Origin: Chthonomonas sp. UBA2391
GTDB lineage: Bacteria > Armatimonadota > Fimbriimonadia > Fimbriimonadales > Fimbriimonadaceae
Length of the DNA stretch: 26,859 nt
Assembly (NCBI GenBank): GCA_002343825.1
Contig: DDSL01000079.1
Coordinates: 13,872 to 40,730 of the forward strand
Reading direction: 5' to 3'
The position numbers and the translations under genes are program-made. A model generated the notes under the pieces. The model was not told the origin of the DNA. It made no database searches and worked only from the letters and a program-made list of their open reading frames with translations. Below, one piece after another: positions 14,626 through 23,685 of this stretch; the stretch's first letter is position 1; each line of letters begins with the position of its first letter.

Positions 14626-15906
14626 TTATCGGCCCGGAACCTCTGTAGGTTCTGCCCGTTGCCCTCTGTTTGGTTGCATAAAGCGAAGAGCCCGGTGTCC
14701 GGCGATCGTCGAGGGCGGCGTCCGGACGCCCCACGTCGAAGGAATCGAGAGCGGCTGCGGGTCGGGCGAACTATTGACGGCCACCACGATGCTTCCGGCG
14801 GCTCCTTGCGCTCGATAGAGAATCACTCGGGTCGTCGAGGCATCCTGCAAAGTCGGGCGCAGCGGCATCTTGAGTCGCGAGAAGTCGCTCATCACCCGAG
14901 TGAGATCGGCCCTTGCCGACGCGCCCGCGGCCCAGTTCAGGGTCGTGGCCGAAAAGAAGGGCAATGCCGCTCCGTAGCCGATTTCTTGGCTGGAGTAGAT
15001 CATCGGCACTCCGCCCGAGAAGACCATCGCCTGGAAGGCGGCGGCGGCTCCCTCCGCCGTTCCCGAGGTACTCGCCAGCCCCCCATTCCAGGCCGATTCG
15101 TCGTGATTGGTGATGAACCTCATTCGGGGCACCGTACTGCGCCGAGCTTGGGGCACGAAGTCCTTGGCACTCCGGCTGCCCGCAAAGATCTGCTTCAGGA
15201 ACGAAAAGGTATCCCAATCATAAAGCAAATCGAAACCGACGGAGGGGACCAAATTGGCCCGACTCGCCTCGCCCAAAAAGAGCAACCGCCGATCCGCAAA
15301 CTGCGTCCGCAAGCTCGATATGGCGCTTTGCCAGAAGGAGTCCGGGACGCCATCGACATGGTCACAGCGGAACCCATCGACCCCGTAGGTCTCGATCCAA
15401 TACCGCATCGAAGCCAGCATCTCTTGCCGCATCGCCGCGTTGTCATAGTTCAGCTCGGCCACGTCGTTCCAGTTAGTGCCCGGGGGGATGATGATGTTGC
15501 CCTGAGCATCCACCGAGTGCCAACCCGGATTAAGAATCCAGGGATGATCCCAAGACGTGTGGTTTGCGACCCAATCGAGGATCACCCGCATCCCAAGCCG
15601 TTTTGCCTCGGCCAAGAGGGAGCGGAAGTCTGCCTCCGTACCGAATTCCGGATTGAGCCCCCGATAATCCCGAACGGCATAGGGCGATCCGAGTTGCCCC
15701 ACGCTCCTCAATTGTCCGACCGGGTGGATCGGCATAAGCCAAAGGACATTGGCCCCCAACCTCCGGATGGAAGAGAGTTCTTCGCGCAGCTCGACAAAGG
15801 GCTTTCCGGGCTGAAAGGCGCGGAGATTTGCCTCGTACACCACCACATTTCGCAGATCCACACGCGGCGGTGTTGTCTGACCTAGCAACAGGGAAAGAGC
15901 GAGCAT
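14626..15906 (-). CDS. GH13 alpha-amylase family glycoside hydrolase, exported
   Basis: A 426-residue enzyme acting on alpha-glucans. It has a short hydrophobic N-terminus (MLALSLLLGQTTPPRVDL) that may be a signal peptide, then a TIM barrel with the GH13 regions: DWVANH (111-116), GFRCDHVDG with nucleophile D182, FLGEAS with acid/base E213, and ITNHDE with the transition-state Asp D269. The C-terminal beta domain (about 350-410) is short. It lies 39 bp downstream of the DUF3298-type gene on the same strand. A promoter ends right at its ATG and no Shine-Dalgarno is evident, so the message may be leaderless. The precise substrate is not visible. Confidence 0.92.
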   Translation of the reverse strand: MLALSLLLGQTTPPRVDLRNVVVYEANLRAFQPGKPFVELREELSSIRRLGANVLWLMPIHPVGQLRSVGQLGSPYAVRDYRGLNPEFGTEADFRSLLAEAKRLGMRVILDWVANHTSWDHPWILNPGWHSVDAQGNIIIPPGTNWNDVAELNYDNAAMRQEMLASMRYWIETYGVDGFRCDHVDGVPDSFWQSAISSLRTQFADRRLLFLGEASRANLVPSVGFDLLYDWDTFSFLKQIFAGSRSAKDFVPQARRSTVPRMRFITNHDESAWNGGLASTSGTAEGAAAAFQAMVFSGGVPMIYSSQEIGYGAALPFFSATTLNWAAGASARADLTRVMSDFSRLKMPLRPTLQDASTTRVILYRAQGAAGSIVVAVNSSPDPQPLSIPSTWGVRTPPSTIAGHRALRFMQPNRGQRAEPTEVPGR

Positions 15907-15912
15907 CCCTTC

Positions 15913-15941
15913 ATTATAGGGCCGCTCGCTCCTCGATCCAA
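15913..15941 (-). promoter_or_regulatory. Predicted promoter of the amylase gene, possibly leaderless
   Basis: On the minus strand TTGGAT (15936-15941) and TATAAT (15913-15918) are separated by exactly 17 bp. The -10 is a perfect consensus and ends 6 bases before the ATG, so transcription would start at or next to it. The -35 matches only in TTG. Confidence 0.5.
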
Positions 15942-15945
15942 AAGA

Positions 15946-16662
15946 TCACCAGCGGAATTGGCGGAGAGGACCCGTTCGATCGAGGCCCGTGAACTCGGAG
16001 AATGGCACCGTGACGATGTATTCACCTTCGGCATAACTCCCCGCGCTGTAGGGCTCAAAGTAGAACGTGATTCCCTTGGCGTTGACGGTGAAGATGTTGG
16101 CCCGAGTGGCATCGACCTCTCGCATCCATCCGCTCTCGACCCAGCCCGCTTCCCTGCGCACCAATTCGGGCATCACGTTCATCGTGATCTCTTGCAGATA
16201 GTCGAAACCAGGGCGGAACAGGTCCCCGATCTGAATCTGCTTGGCCTTCCCTTTCACCACCCCAAAGTTCGAGGCGACAAAGTAGCGATTGGGATGCGCG
16301 CCGCCGGTATAGGTGTAGACCGTACTGACCACGCTAATGAGCGAGGGCCCTGAGCTTTCTACACTCGGATCAAGATCAAAGCCATAAGGATTCGGCGGGA
16401 GCGGAGACCCCTTGGGAAGGAAGTCTTGATCGACCTCCTTGGTCCAGGCACTTAGAATTTTTCCCGCCTGGATTTGCAGCAACTGATTCGCGACTTTAGC
16501 CAGTTCACTCTTGGAAGAAAAGATGGGGTAGCTGGCCTCTGCTTCGAATCGCCCTTTTGACTCGACCTTGACGGTTTGCAGTCGGAAGGCTGGAGCCGGA
16601 GCTTTTGGAGCAGCGAGCAAAGAGGCCGAAATCATCGCGACAAGGGTCACCATGCCCGTCAT
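15946..16662 (-). CDS. DUF3298/RsiV-like exported protein
   Basis: A 238-residue protein with an N-terminal signal peptide or anchor (MTGMVTLVAMISASLLAAPK). The body has a DUF4163-like segment near 40-95 and the DUF3298 signature YTGGAHPN (about 118-125), followed by FGVVKGKAKQIQIGDLF and a C-terminal YFEPYSAGSYAEGEY motif. In RsiV the same domain binds lysozyme, but most members are of unknown role. The start is ATG 16662, with an in-frame ATG three codons later. It shares a short 45-bp divergent region with the amidohydrolase and precedes the amylase gene. Confidence 0.85.
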   Translation of the reverse strand: MTGMVTLVAMISASLLAAPKAPAPAFRLQTVKVESKGRFEAEASYPIFSSKSELAKVANQLLQIQAGKILSAWTKEVDQDFLPKGSPLPPNPYGFDLDPSVESSGPSLISVVSTVYTYTGGAHPNRYFVASNFGVVKGKAKQIQIGDLFRPGFDYLQEITMNVMPELVRREAGWVESGWMREVDATRANIFTVNAKGITFYFEPYSAGSYAEGEYIVTVPFSEFTGLDRTGPLRQFRW

Positions 16663-16707
16663 GTTACCAAGATGCTTCCCTCTGGGCTAGGTACCCTAAC
16701 GATCAAC

Positions 16708-17865
16708 ATGGACCTGCTGGAAATCCGCCACGACCTTCACGCTCATCCCCAAATCCGGTTTGAAGAGACTTATGCCAGCGAATTGGTCCAGCGCCACCTC
16801 GGCGCCCTTGGAATCGAGTTTCGCGCGGGGCTCGCACTGGGCACCGGCGTGCTGGGCTACCTCCCCGCCACCACCAACCCGGAATCTGCCCCCACGATCG
16901 CGCTGCGTGCCGATATGGATGCGCTCCCGATCCACGAAGAGACCGGCAAGCCCTATGCCAGTACGATCCCGGGCCGGATGCATGCCTGCGGCCATGACGG
17001 CCACACGACGATCCTCCTCGGCGTGGCGAACGAGCTTGTAAAATCCAGCCACCGCCCCAACAATGTGCTCTTTGTCTTTCAACCCGCCGAAGAAGGCGGC
17101 GCGGGGGCCAAATACATGGTCGAAGACGGGTGCCTGAATGGTTCTCTGCTTGGCAACAAGGCCGACATGATGTTCGGCCTGCATGGCTGGACCAGCGTCC
17201 CGATCGGGCACGTCGCCACGCGAGTGGGCCCCCTGATGGCCAGTACCGACGAATTCATCATCGAGCTAGAAGGACAAGGTGGCCACGCCGCGATGCCGGA
17301 ATCGACGCGAGACCCAGTCGTCGCCGCAGCCCATCTGGTCCTGGCCCTCCAGCAAATCGCATCCAGAAATGTCGGCCCCTTTGAGCAAGTTGTCGTGACC
17401 GTGGGTTCGTTGCACGCCGGAAGCACCAACAACGTTATTCCGATGTCGGCCACGCTGCATGGGACGATCCGGACCATGACGCCCGAGCTTCGCGAGTTTG
17501 CCAAGGAAAGGGTGCACCAGATCTCCATCGGAATCGCGGCCGCAAGCGATCTGAAGGCTATCGTCACCCTCAATGAGGGATACCCCGTCACCGTGAACGA
17601 CGAACGCGCGGTTCAGCGCTTCCTGCAAGTCGCCACCGGAGTTCTGGGGGCGGACAAAGTCTCTGACGACGGAAAACCCACCATGGGGGGCGAGGATTTC
17701 GCCTATTACGGCGCGGAATGCCGCTGCTGCTTCTTCCAACTCGGCCTGATCCCCGAAGGTCAAGAAACCTACCCGAGCGTCCACACTCCGGTATTTGACT
17801 TCAACGACGACGCGCTGGCCATCGGAGTGAAAGTCATGACCGCCCTGGCCCTCTCAGAGGGCTGA
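16708..17865 (+). CDS. M20-family amidohydrolase
   Basis: A 385-residue metal-dependent hydrolase of the M20D type, which removes acyl groups from amino acids or hippurate-like and indole-acetyl substrates. The sequence shows RHDLHAHP at the start, ALRADMDALPI near 66-75, the metal-site CGHDGH (C94, H96), AEEGGAG with E128/E129, and GQGGHAAMPE in the dimerisation domain, followed by MGGEDFAYY near 330. ATG 16708 is taken as start because it gives the family-typical beginning; a longer frame would overlap the divergent gene. It is the last chromosomal gene before the island, and its stop is 17 bp from the tRNA fragment. Confidence 0.93.
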   Translation: MDLLEIRHDLHAHPQIRFEETYASELVQRHLGALGIEFRAGLALGTGVLGYLPATTNPESAPTIALRADMDALPIHEETGKPYASTIPGRMHACGHDGHTTILLGVANELVKSSHRPNNVLFVFQPAEEGGAGAKYMVEDGCLNGSLLGNKADMMFGLHGWTSVPIGHVATRVGPLMASTDEFIIELEGQGGHAAMPESTRDPVVAAAHLVLALQQIASRNVGPFEQVVVTVGSLHAGSTNNVIPMSATLHGTIRTMTPELREFAKERVHQISIGIAAASDLKAIVTLNEGYPVTVNDERAVQRFLQVATGVLGADKVSDDGKPTMGGEDFAYYGAECRCCFFQLGLIPEGQETYPSVHTPVFDFNDDALAIGVKVMTALALSEG

Positions 17866-17882
17866 GAAAGCACCCCAAAACC

Positions 17883-17927
17883 TGGAGCCGGCAACAGGAC
17901 TCGAACCCGCGACCCGCTGTTTACAAA
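17883..17927 (-). other. Attachment site: 3' half of tRNA-Thr(UGU), likely attL
   Basis: Read on the minus strand, the stretch matches tRNA positions from the anticodon loop to CCA: UGU anticodon (17923-17925), anticodon-stem 3' side ACAGC, variable GGGTC, T-stem GCGGG and CCTGT around TTCGAGT, acceptor 3' side TGCCGGC, T and CCA. The bases to the 5' side of the anticodon loop (TCTAA) cannot pair with ACAGC, and no acceptor 5' strand follows. The tRNA is therefore cut in its anticodon loop, as in integrase attachment cores. Confidence 0.88.
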
Positions 17928-17978
17928 TTAGATCCGGGCACATCTACCGTTGTATATATATATTCAAAACGGCTCTAG

Positions 17979-18007
17979 ATTACACTTTACCTCTCCAAGA
18001 TTATACA
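17979..18007 (+). promoter_or_regulatory. Predicted integrase promoter
   Basis: ATTACA (17979-17984) and TATACA (18002-18007) are spaced by 17 bp within an AT-rich region just inside the attachment site. The start of transcription would be near 18014, upstream of the integrase start at 18062. An alternating TA run (about 17953-17961) lies further upstream. Confidence 0.4.
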
Positions 18008-18061
18008 CCTTTTCTAGGGTATTTGCGCATCTCTGCCGTCAGTTCTGCCGTCAATAAGGAG

Positions 18062-19198
18062 ATGCCAAATCGAACTCGCCGCTCCGACGGATATACCATC
18101 ACAAAGAGGAAGGATGGCAGATGGGAAGCCCGCATCCTCACCGGATATAACGCCAACGGGAATCCCATCCGTAAGAGTGTATATGCCCGCACGAGGAACG
18201 AGGCGGTCGAGGAGATCCAAAACCTCAAGCGGCTCTACTCCACCGGCCAGCTTCAACCCCAAACCAAGGAGATCACCCTTAGCAAATGGCTGAATGATTG
18301 GCTGGAGACCTACATCCGCCCTCACCGGGCCCCCAAGACATATCACAGCTACGAAGGCTTTGTCCGCGTCCACCTAATCCCTGCCCTAGGCTCCCTCCCG
18401 ATTCGAAAGGTCACCCCGACGGAGATCCAGCAGCTACTAAACACGAAATCTCACTCGGAGCTCAGCGCGTACACCGTGCTAGGAATGAAGCGCGTTCTGC
18501 ATACTGCTATGGCTCAAGCTTGGAAGAACGGGTTGATCGAGCACAACCCTGCCGCCCGGGTCAATAGTCCCAAGCTTCCACACCGCGACCCCCAGAGCCT
18601 AACCGCTGAACAAGTGCAACGATTCCTAGCCGAGGCTCGCGGGCATGTGTTCGAACATCTGTTCAGCCTCGCCTGCCTGACCGGACTCCGCCTTGGTGAG
18701 GTGCTCGGTCTTCAGTGGGGAGACTTCGACCCAGACCGCAAGTCCATCCGGGTCGCCCGCCAACTCCAACGCGGCAAGGATGGCCACTTTTTTCGGGAAC
18801 CGAAGACCAAGGAATCTCAGCGCCATCTGGCCCTCTCCCAGCCGGGAGTCGATGCCCTCTTGGCCCAGCGATCTCTCCTCAGAGCCCTTGGAGTTGCGCC
18901 CCACCACGACCTGATCTTCGTCGGGCGATCGGGCGCCCCGATCGACCAAAAGACCGTCAACACGCACCTCAAAAAGATCTTGGTCAAGGCCGGTCTTCCT
19001 CCTTTGAGCTTCCATAAGCTGCGGCACACGGTCGCGACCCTTATGGTCGCACAAGGAGTGAACCTCCACACCGTCAAGCAACAACTTGGCCATTCACAGA
19101 TCAGCCTAACCGCCAACCTCTACGCCCACGAAGTCGAATCCACCCAGCGCAAAGCCGTCGAAGAGCTCGAACAAGCCCTCAACCCGACCGGTGTCTAG
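18062..19198 (+). CDS. Tyrosine recombinase/integrase of the island
   Basis: A 378-residue phage-type integrase that recombines the island into the tRNA-Thr site. The N-terminus (GYTITKRKDGRWEARILTG) is an arm-binding AP2-like module, residues 72-165 the core-binding SAM-like domain (TLSKWLNDWLETYI), and 185-378 the catalytic domain. Catalytic residues are visible: R210 in TGLRLGE, K250, H318 and R321 in HKLRHT, H344 in LGHS, and Y354 in ANLYAHE. The start at ATG 18062 has AAGGAG directly against it, closer than usual; a TTG at 18023 is an alternative with AGGG four bases before. All motifs are intact, so it may be active. The cargo starts 38 bp downstream. Confidence 0.93.
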   Translation: MPNRTRRSDGYTITKRKDGRWEARILTGYNANGNPIRKSVYARTRNEAVEEIQNLKRLYSTGQLQPQTKEITLSKWLNDWLETYIRPHRAPKTYHSYEGFVRVHLIPALGSLPIRKVTPTEIQQLLNTKSHSELSAYTVLGMKRVLHTAMAQAWKNGLIEHNPAARVNSPKLPHRDPQSLTAEQVQRFLAEARGHVFEHLFSLACLTGLRLGEVLGLQWGDFDPDRKSIRVARQLQRGKDGHFFREPKTKESQRHLALSQPGVDALLAQRSLLRALGVAPHHDLIFVGRSGAPIDQKTVNTHLKKILVKAGLPPLSFHKLRHTVATLMVAQGVNLHTVKQQLGHSQISLTANLYAHEVESTQRKAVEELEQALNPTGV

Positions 19199-19236
19199 TA
19201 ACTAGGACAGACAAAGAGGATAGACTTCTGCTCGAC

Positions 19237-22200
19237 ATGAGCAGTTTCTTTACCGCCGGTGGGACACTAAAGCTCGACGCCCCGAGCTACGTGCCACGAG
19301 CGGCCGACCAGGCACTCCTCCGGGCATTGGTAAAGAAGGAGTTTGCCTACGTTTTGGATTCCCGCCAAAAGGGCAAAAGTTCGCTCATGATCCGCACCCG
19401 GATCGCCCTGGAGTCCCAAGGCATCAAGACGGTTGTTCTGGACCTTCAGCGATTCGGGTCAAACCTGGGACCAGAGCAATGGTATGGATCGATGCTCTCG
19501 GTGATTGGCCAAGACCTAGAGATTGAAGATCAACTGCTGGACCTCTGGGATCGACAGGCCAAGGCAGGCCCGATGAAGCGGTTCTTTGGCGCCCTGCAAA
19601 TGGGCCTCGAAAATCTTGGCGCTTTGGTCGTTTTCATCGACGAGATCGACTTTGTCCGCTCTCTTCCATTCTCAACCGACGAGTTCTTCGCAGGCATCCG
19701 TGAGGCCTTCAACCGACGCGCGGATGGAACAGAATCGAATCTTACGTTTTGCCTTTTGGGGGTCGCCACCCCTAGCGAACTCATCAGAGATGTTCAGATC
19801 ACGCCCTTTAACATCGGGACTCGTATTGAGCTGACGGACTTCACCCTGGAAGAGTTGTCGCCGTACGCTCAGGCACTAACGGGCCCCAACCGTGACGGTG
19901 CGGCACTAATTCGACGCATCCACTATTGGACTGGCGGACATCCTTACCTCACACAAAAACTTACCCAGACCGTTGCAAATGATCCCGGTGTTCGATCCCA
20001 GGGCGGCGTGGATAGAGTTGCCGAAGCGCTCTTTCTATCGACAAAAGCCCGGAGCGAAGAACCGAACCTGGCAGATGTCTCCCGACGTGTGCTCGAGACT
20101 CCTGTAGAAGGGATCCATCCAGAAGAAACACGTGCGCGCGTCCTGGATCTGTATCAACAGGTGCGAGCCGGTAAACGCGTTAAAGATGATGAGACGGATC
20201 CCATCGCCACCGTCCTCAAACTGAGCGGCCTGACTTCAATCCTTCAGGGTTATCTCACCGTAAGGAACCGGGTCTATTTCCGCGCCTTCGACCGCGCATG
20301 GGTGGAAGCCAACCTACCCGACGCTGAAATTCAACGTCAACGGAGAGCGGCCAGGACAGCGACACTCCGTGTGGGCGCCGTCGCAGCATTAGTGACAATG
20401 GCCATCGGATCGTTGGCAGTGTTCGGACTACTGAAAGCCAGCGAGGCTGAAGATGCCACTGCCGAAGCGAAAAAACTCGCTTGGCAAGAGTCAAACGCTC
20501 GACAAGACGCCGCCAATCGAGCCAAAGAGGCCCGCACTGCTTCAGAAATGGCCGTTCAGAGGGCCGAAGAAGCCGAAAAAGCCAAGACCGAACTTGAGGC
20601 CGCCCTTTCGCGAGCGAACGAGCAGAAGCAGAGAGCCGACGCAAAAGCCGAAGAAGCTCGCCGAGCAAACCAGCAAACTCAAGCCGCGCTGGCCGACGCC
20701 ACGCGGGCCAAGAGCCGCGCTGAGCGCGAGCGAATAACTGCTCTTCAGCAAAAAACTCGGGCAGACTTGCTGGCGAAGAGGGAGCGTGAGTCCCTCAAGA
20801 AGAACACTGAGCTGCTCTACCGCGCTAACCTCAACGTCCTCCAACAAGCACTTGAAAAAGGTGACTTTTCCAGAGCTAGAAACATTCTTGCGGCAACAAA
20901 AGGTCCAGAATTTGATCAATATAGAGGAATCGAATGGCAATACGCCAATCAAATTGTAAGCGCCTATGCTGGCACTATTGAAGGCTTTCGCTCCTCCAAC
21001 CATGTCCTACCAATCTTTGGTCCCAATTCTGAAACGCTACTGATAGAGACTCAAGACGGGATGGGACTCGTCAATACTGCGAAGTCGCTTAAGCCACAAA
21101 TTGAGATCAAGCACTCCGACCTAGTGCTTTCTGCGGAATTCTCCAAGGATGGTCGGTATATTCTAACTTGCGCGGAAAATCGCGCGTCAGTTTACGCCGC
21201 AGCCACCGGGGCACTCTTACAAACCATCAACGCGGATTCACACGAGATGCTGATGGCAACTTTTTCCTCAGACGGTGAGCACATCGCCATCTCGACGAAC
21301 GATAATATTCTTAGCATCTACAACAATGAAGGAGGTCACCTCCTTCTGCGCCTTATCGGCCATCAACATCCAATTCAGCATATCCGCTTTTCTCCTGATG
21401 GAACCAGGCTCCTGACTGCGAGCGCAAACTACGCAAAGCTTTGGGACCTTGAACGCGGAGAGCTACTCGAAACTATAGAAAATCGATACCACGCTTGGAA
21501 CGCAGGTCGTGTGTTCCAAGCAGAATTTTCAAAAGACGGATCAAAATTTATCACTGCGATAAACAATCCATACCGATTCTCAAGCAGCTTCGACGGCAAG
21601 ATGCTTACTATGGTGGAAGGACCAGATGGGTTCTCTCCAATCCAAGTCGTGTTTTCCCCAGATGACAAGCATCTTTTGATTTCTTCCACCGGCATCGCGA
21701 GCATCATTCACCGACTAAATCTTGAACGCAAGGAGTTTGACGCCATGCTCTCGATTCCATCGGTCGCAATTGCTGGTTTCTCTCCAGATAATTCTCGAAT
21801 AGTGGTATCGGAATCATCGGGCGCCTTACAAGTACGAGAAAACCGAGGTGTATTTCCAGAAATTACGAGGTTATCTACTAGCCGGGCTTTCACTTTTTCA
21901 CCCGATGGGAGAAGAATCATCTCCGTTGATCGGGATGGCAACTTGTGGAAGTGTGATGCTCTGCACGGCGGTGCTATTCCGAGAAATCTAGTCACATCTC
22001 CTTTTCCTCGCGAATCTGAACCCATTACGATCAAGAGTACAGACGGTGTATCATATCTATTTTCGAGCACCTTACCACTAGAAGAGATTAGACTTCTTGG
22101 TGCAACGGGAGGAAACTTCCTTGCCGAGGCTTCAAAGAACGGGACCTATATCGCCACTATTGCCAAGCACTCGACGGTGAATTTTGTCGACACATCCACC

Positions 22201-23685
22201 GTCCGGCTTTGGGATACTCATAAAGGCACTCTTCTGCACTCCATGAAGGCCCGTTCGTCTGCTCGTGACTTTAGCTTTTCTGACGATGGAAAACTGCTAA
22301 TTGTTCAAGATGCTAAAGGGCTTACACTTTGGTGTACAACTACTGGGCGAGAAATCTCAAGCATCAACCCTTCATCTAGGATTTATCGGTTTGCCTTGAC
22401 CCATGATGGAACGGAACTTGCCACATCCCACCCTGACAGAACAATACGCATTTGGAATAGTCATTCCGGCCACCTCTTGAACCATTTCGACAGTTCGAGT
22501 CTAGGGAACGAGATTCCAATGTCAATGTTCTTTTCCCCAGATGGGCGAAGGATTATGGCGCAAACTGATGCTAGTAATCTTATCGCAGAGGCGCGAGCTT
22601 CTTTTCACTTCTGGGACGTCAAGTCAGGCGTGGAACTGCTACAAGTGGAGAGCTCTCACTCTTTCAACGAGGCAACCGATGAGTTCTTGATTGGCCATGA
22701 CGTGTTTCCACTTGGTTCAAATGCTGCGGCTCGGCTCGCTGTTGATCCGATCAGAGAGATCGTCAAGTCTTTAAACACTGCTTCAGAGCTTGGCAACAGT
22801 TATTCCTGGCAGTGGCAAACAACACACTGGTTAACCGCCGACTTAGAGCGATCATCGGAGGCGCAGACGCTTTTCAGGATGATCGTGTGGAGTAACTTAC
22901 TGGAGTTGCCGATCATCGTTGATGCTGCGGTACGCATGATCGACTTACCGGAGGACGGGAACATCCGACGAATCGTTGACGATTGTGGTAACTCTGGGCT
23001 TTTTCAGGAGGCGGCCAGGCTTCTAGATCATTGCGCCTCTCGACGGCCCGCAACGGTTCTTGAGCTCAAAGACTTAGCTTTGCTCCGACTCCATCTCGGT
23101 AACCAGTCGGGTTGGCGCGAGGCAGCCCGTTCCGCCCACGCGACGATCCAGCCCGACACCCCCGCCGACGATGTCTTCCAGGCCGCGATCGCGGCCAGAG
23201 CCGCCCCGAATGCTCTGGATGACTATGCCGCTCTCCTCGTAGCAGTCGAGAGGGCTGCGGCGAGCGACCCACAAAGATTTTCAACATCGGCTTCCTCAGG
23301 CGCAATTCTCTTCCGCATGGGCCGTTATGCAGACGCTCAGAAGCGTCTCGAGGCGAGTGTGAAGGCGGACAACCGTTTCGGCCAGGTCTTTATGGCGATG
23401 ACGCTCGCCAAGCTCGGCCGTACCGACGAGGCGAAGGCGATGTTGCAGTCTGTCGAGGAGTGGGCCAAGGCCAAGCCGGTCGACGGCAACGCGCAGACTA
23501 ACCTCGCTGCCTACCCGTGGGACTTTCGTCTCGAACTCGATATCCTGATCGGGGAAGCGCGCGCCTTGCTCAGCACCGGGATGATGCCGAACCCGTTCTT
23601 CACACCAAGCCCCGCCCCCACAGATCTTGCCCACCGCGATCAACTGGTCATCGATCTCGACGCCTGGCTCAGAAAACCCTTATGA
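19237..23685 (+). CDS. Membrane-anchored AAA_35 ATPase fused to coiled coil and WD40 propeller
   Basis: A 1482-residue multidomain protein. Residues 1-360: AAA_35-like ATPase with P-loop-like DSRQKGKSS (K47), Walker B VVFIDEID (132-138) and GGHPYL (233-238). About 378-399: one membrane helix. About 402-528: Ala/Glu/Lys-rich coiled coil. Then a linker common to planctomycete WD40 proteins (LYRANLNVLQQALEKGDFSRARN, RGIEWQYA), and a WD40-like propeller to about 1200 with units such as FSPDGTRLLTASANYAKLWD. The end (1260-1460) is helical and TPR-like. The P-loop's first Gly is Asp. Its stop overlaps the next start by four bases. Likely role: sensor half of a two-gene signalling or defence unit, by inference. 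Confidence 0.85.
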   Translation: MSSFFTAGGTLKLDAPSYVPRAADQALLRALVKKEFAYVLDSRQKGKSSLMIRTRIALESQGIKTVVLDLQRFGSNLGPEQWYGSMLSVIGQDLEIEDQLLDLWDRQAKAGPMKRFFGALQMGLENLGALVVFIDEIDFVRSLPFSTDEFFAGIREAFNRRADGTESNLTFCLLGVATPSELIRDVQITPFNIGTRIELTDFTLEELSPYAQALTGPNRDGAALIRRIHYWTGGHPYLTQKLTQTVANDPGVRSQGGVDRVAEALFLSTKARSEEPNLADVSRRVLETPVEGIHPEETRARVLDLYQQVRAGKRVKDDETDPIATVLKLSGLTSILQGYLTVRNRVYFRAFDRAWVEANLPDAEIQRQRRAARTATLRVGAVAALVTMAIGSLAVFGLLKASEAEDATAEAKKLAWQESNARQDAANRAKEARTASEMAVQRAEEAEKAKTELEAALSRANEQKQRADAKAEEARRANQQTQAALADATRAKSRAERERITALQQKTRADLLAKRERESLKKNTELLYRANLNVLQQALEKGDFSRARNILAATKGPEFDQYRGIEWQYANQIVSAYAGTIEGFRSSNHVLPIFGPNSETLLIETQDGMGLVNTAKSLKPQIEIKHSDLVLSAEFSKDGRYILTCAENRASVYAAATGALLQTINADSHEMLMATFSSDGEHIAISTNDNILSIYNNEGGHLLLRLIGHQHPIQHIRFSPDGTRLLTASANYAKLWDLERGELLETIENRYHAWNAGRVFQAEFSKDGSKFITAINNPYRFSSSFDGKMLTMVEGPDGFSPIQVVFSPDDKHLLISSTGIASIIHRLNLERKEFDAMLSIPSVAIAGFSPDNSRIVVSESSGALQVRENRGVFPEITRLSTSRAFTFSPDGRRIISVDRDGNLWKCDALHGGAIPRNLVTSPFPRESEPITIKSTDGVSYLFSSTLPLEEIRLLGATGGNFLAEASKNGTYIATIAKHSTVNFVDTSTVRLWDTHKGTLLHSMKARSSARDFSFSDDGKLLIVQDAKGLTLWCTTTGREISSINPSSRIYRFALTHDGTELATSHPDRTIRIWNSHSGHLLNHFDSSSLGNEIPMSMFFSPDGRRIMAQTDASNLIAEARASFHFWDVKSGVELLQVESSHSFNEATDEFLIGHDVFPLGSNAAARLAVDPIREIVKSLNTASELGNSYSWQWQTTHWLTADLERSSEAQTLFRMIVWSNLLELPIIVDAAVRMIDLPEDGNIRRIVDDCGNSGLFQEAARLLDHCASRRPATVLELKDLALLRLHLGNQSGWREAARSAHATIQPDTPADDVFQAAIAARAAPNALDDYAALLVAVERAAASDPQRFSTSASSGAILFRMGRYADAQKRLEASVKADNRFGQVFMAMTLAKLGRTDEAKAMLQSVEEWAKAKPVDGNAQTNLAAYPWDFRLELDILIGEARALLSTGMMPNPFFTPSPAPTDLAHRDQLVIDLDAWLRKPL

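Noticed and set aside
17883..17960. A complete tRNA gene at the island's left end
   Set aside because: Only the 3' half folds; the anticodon stem's 5' side cannot pair and no acceptor 5' strand or D-arm follows, so it is a fragment.
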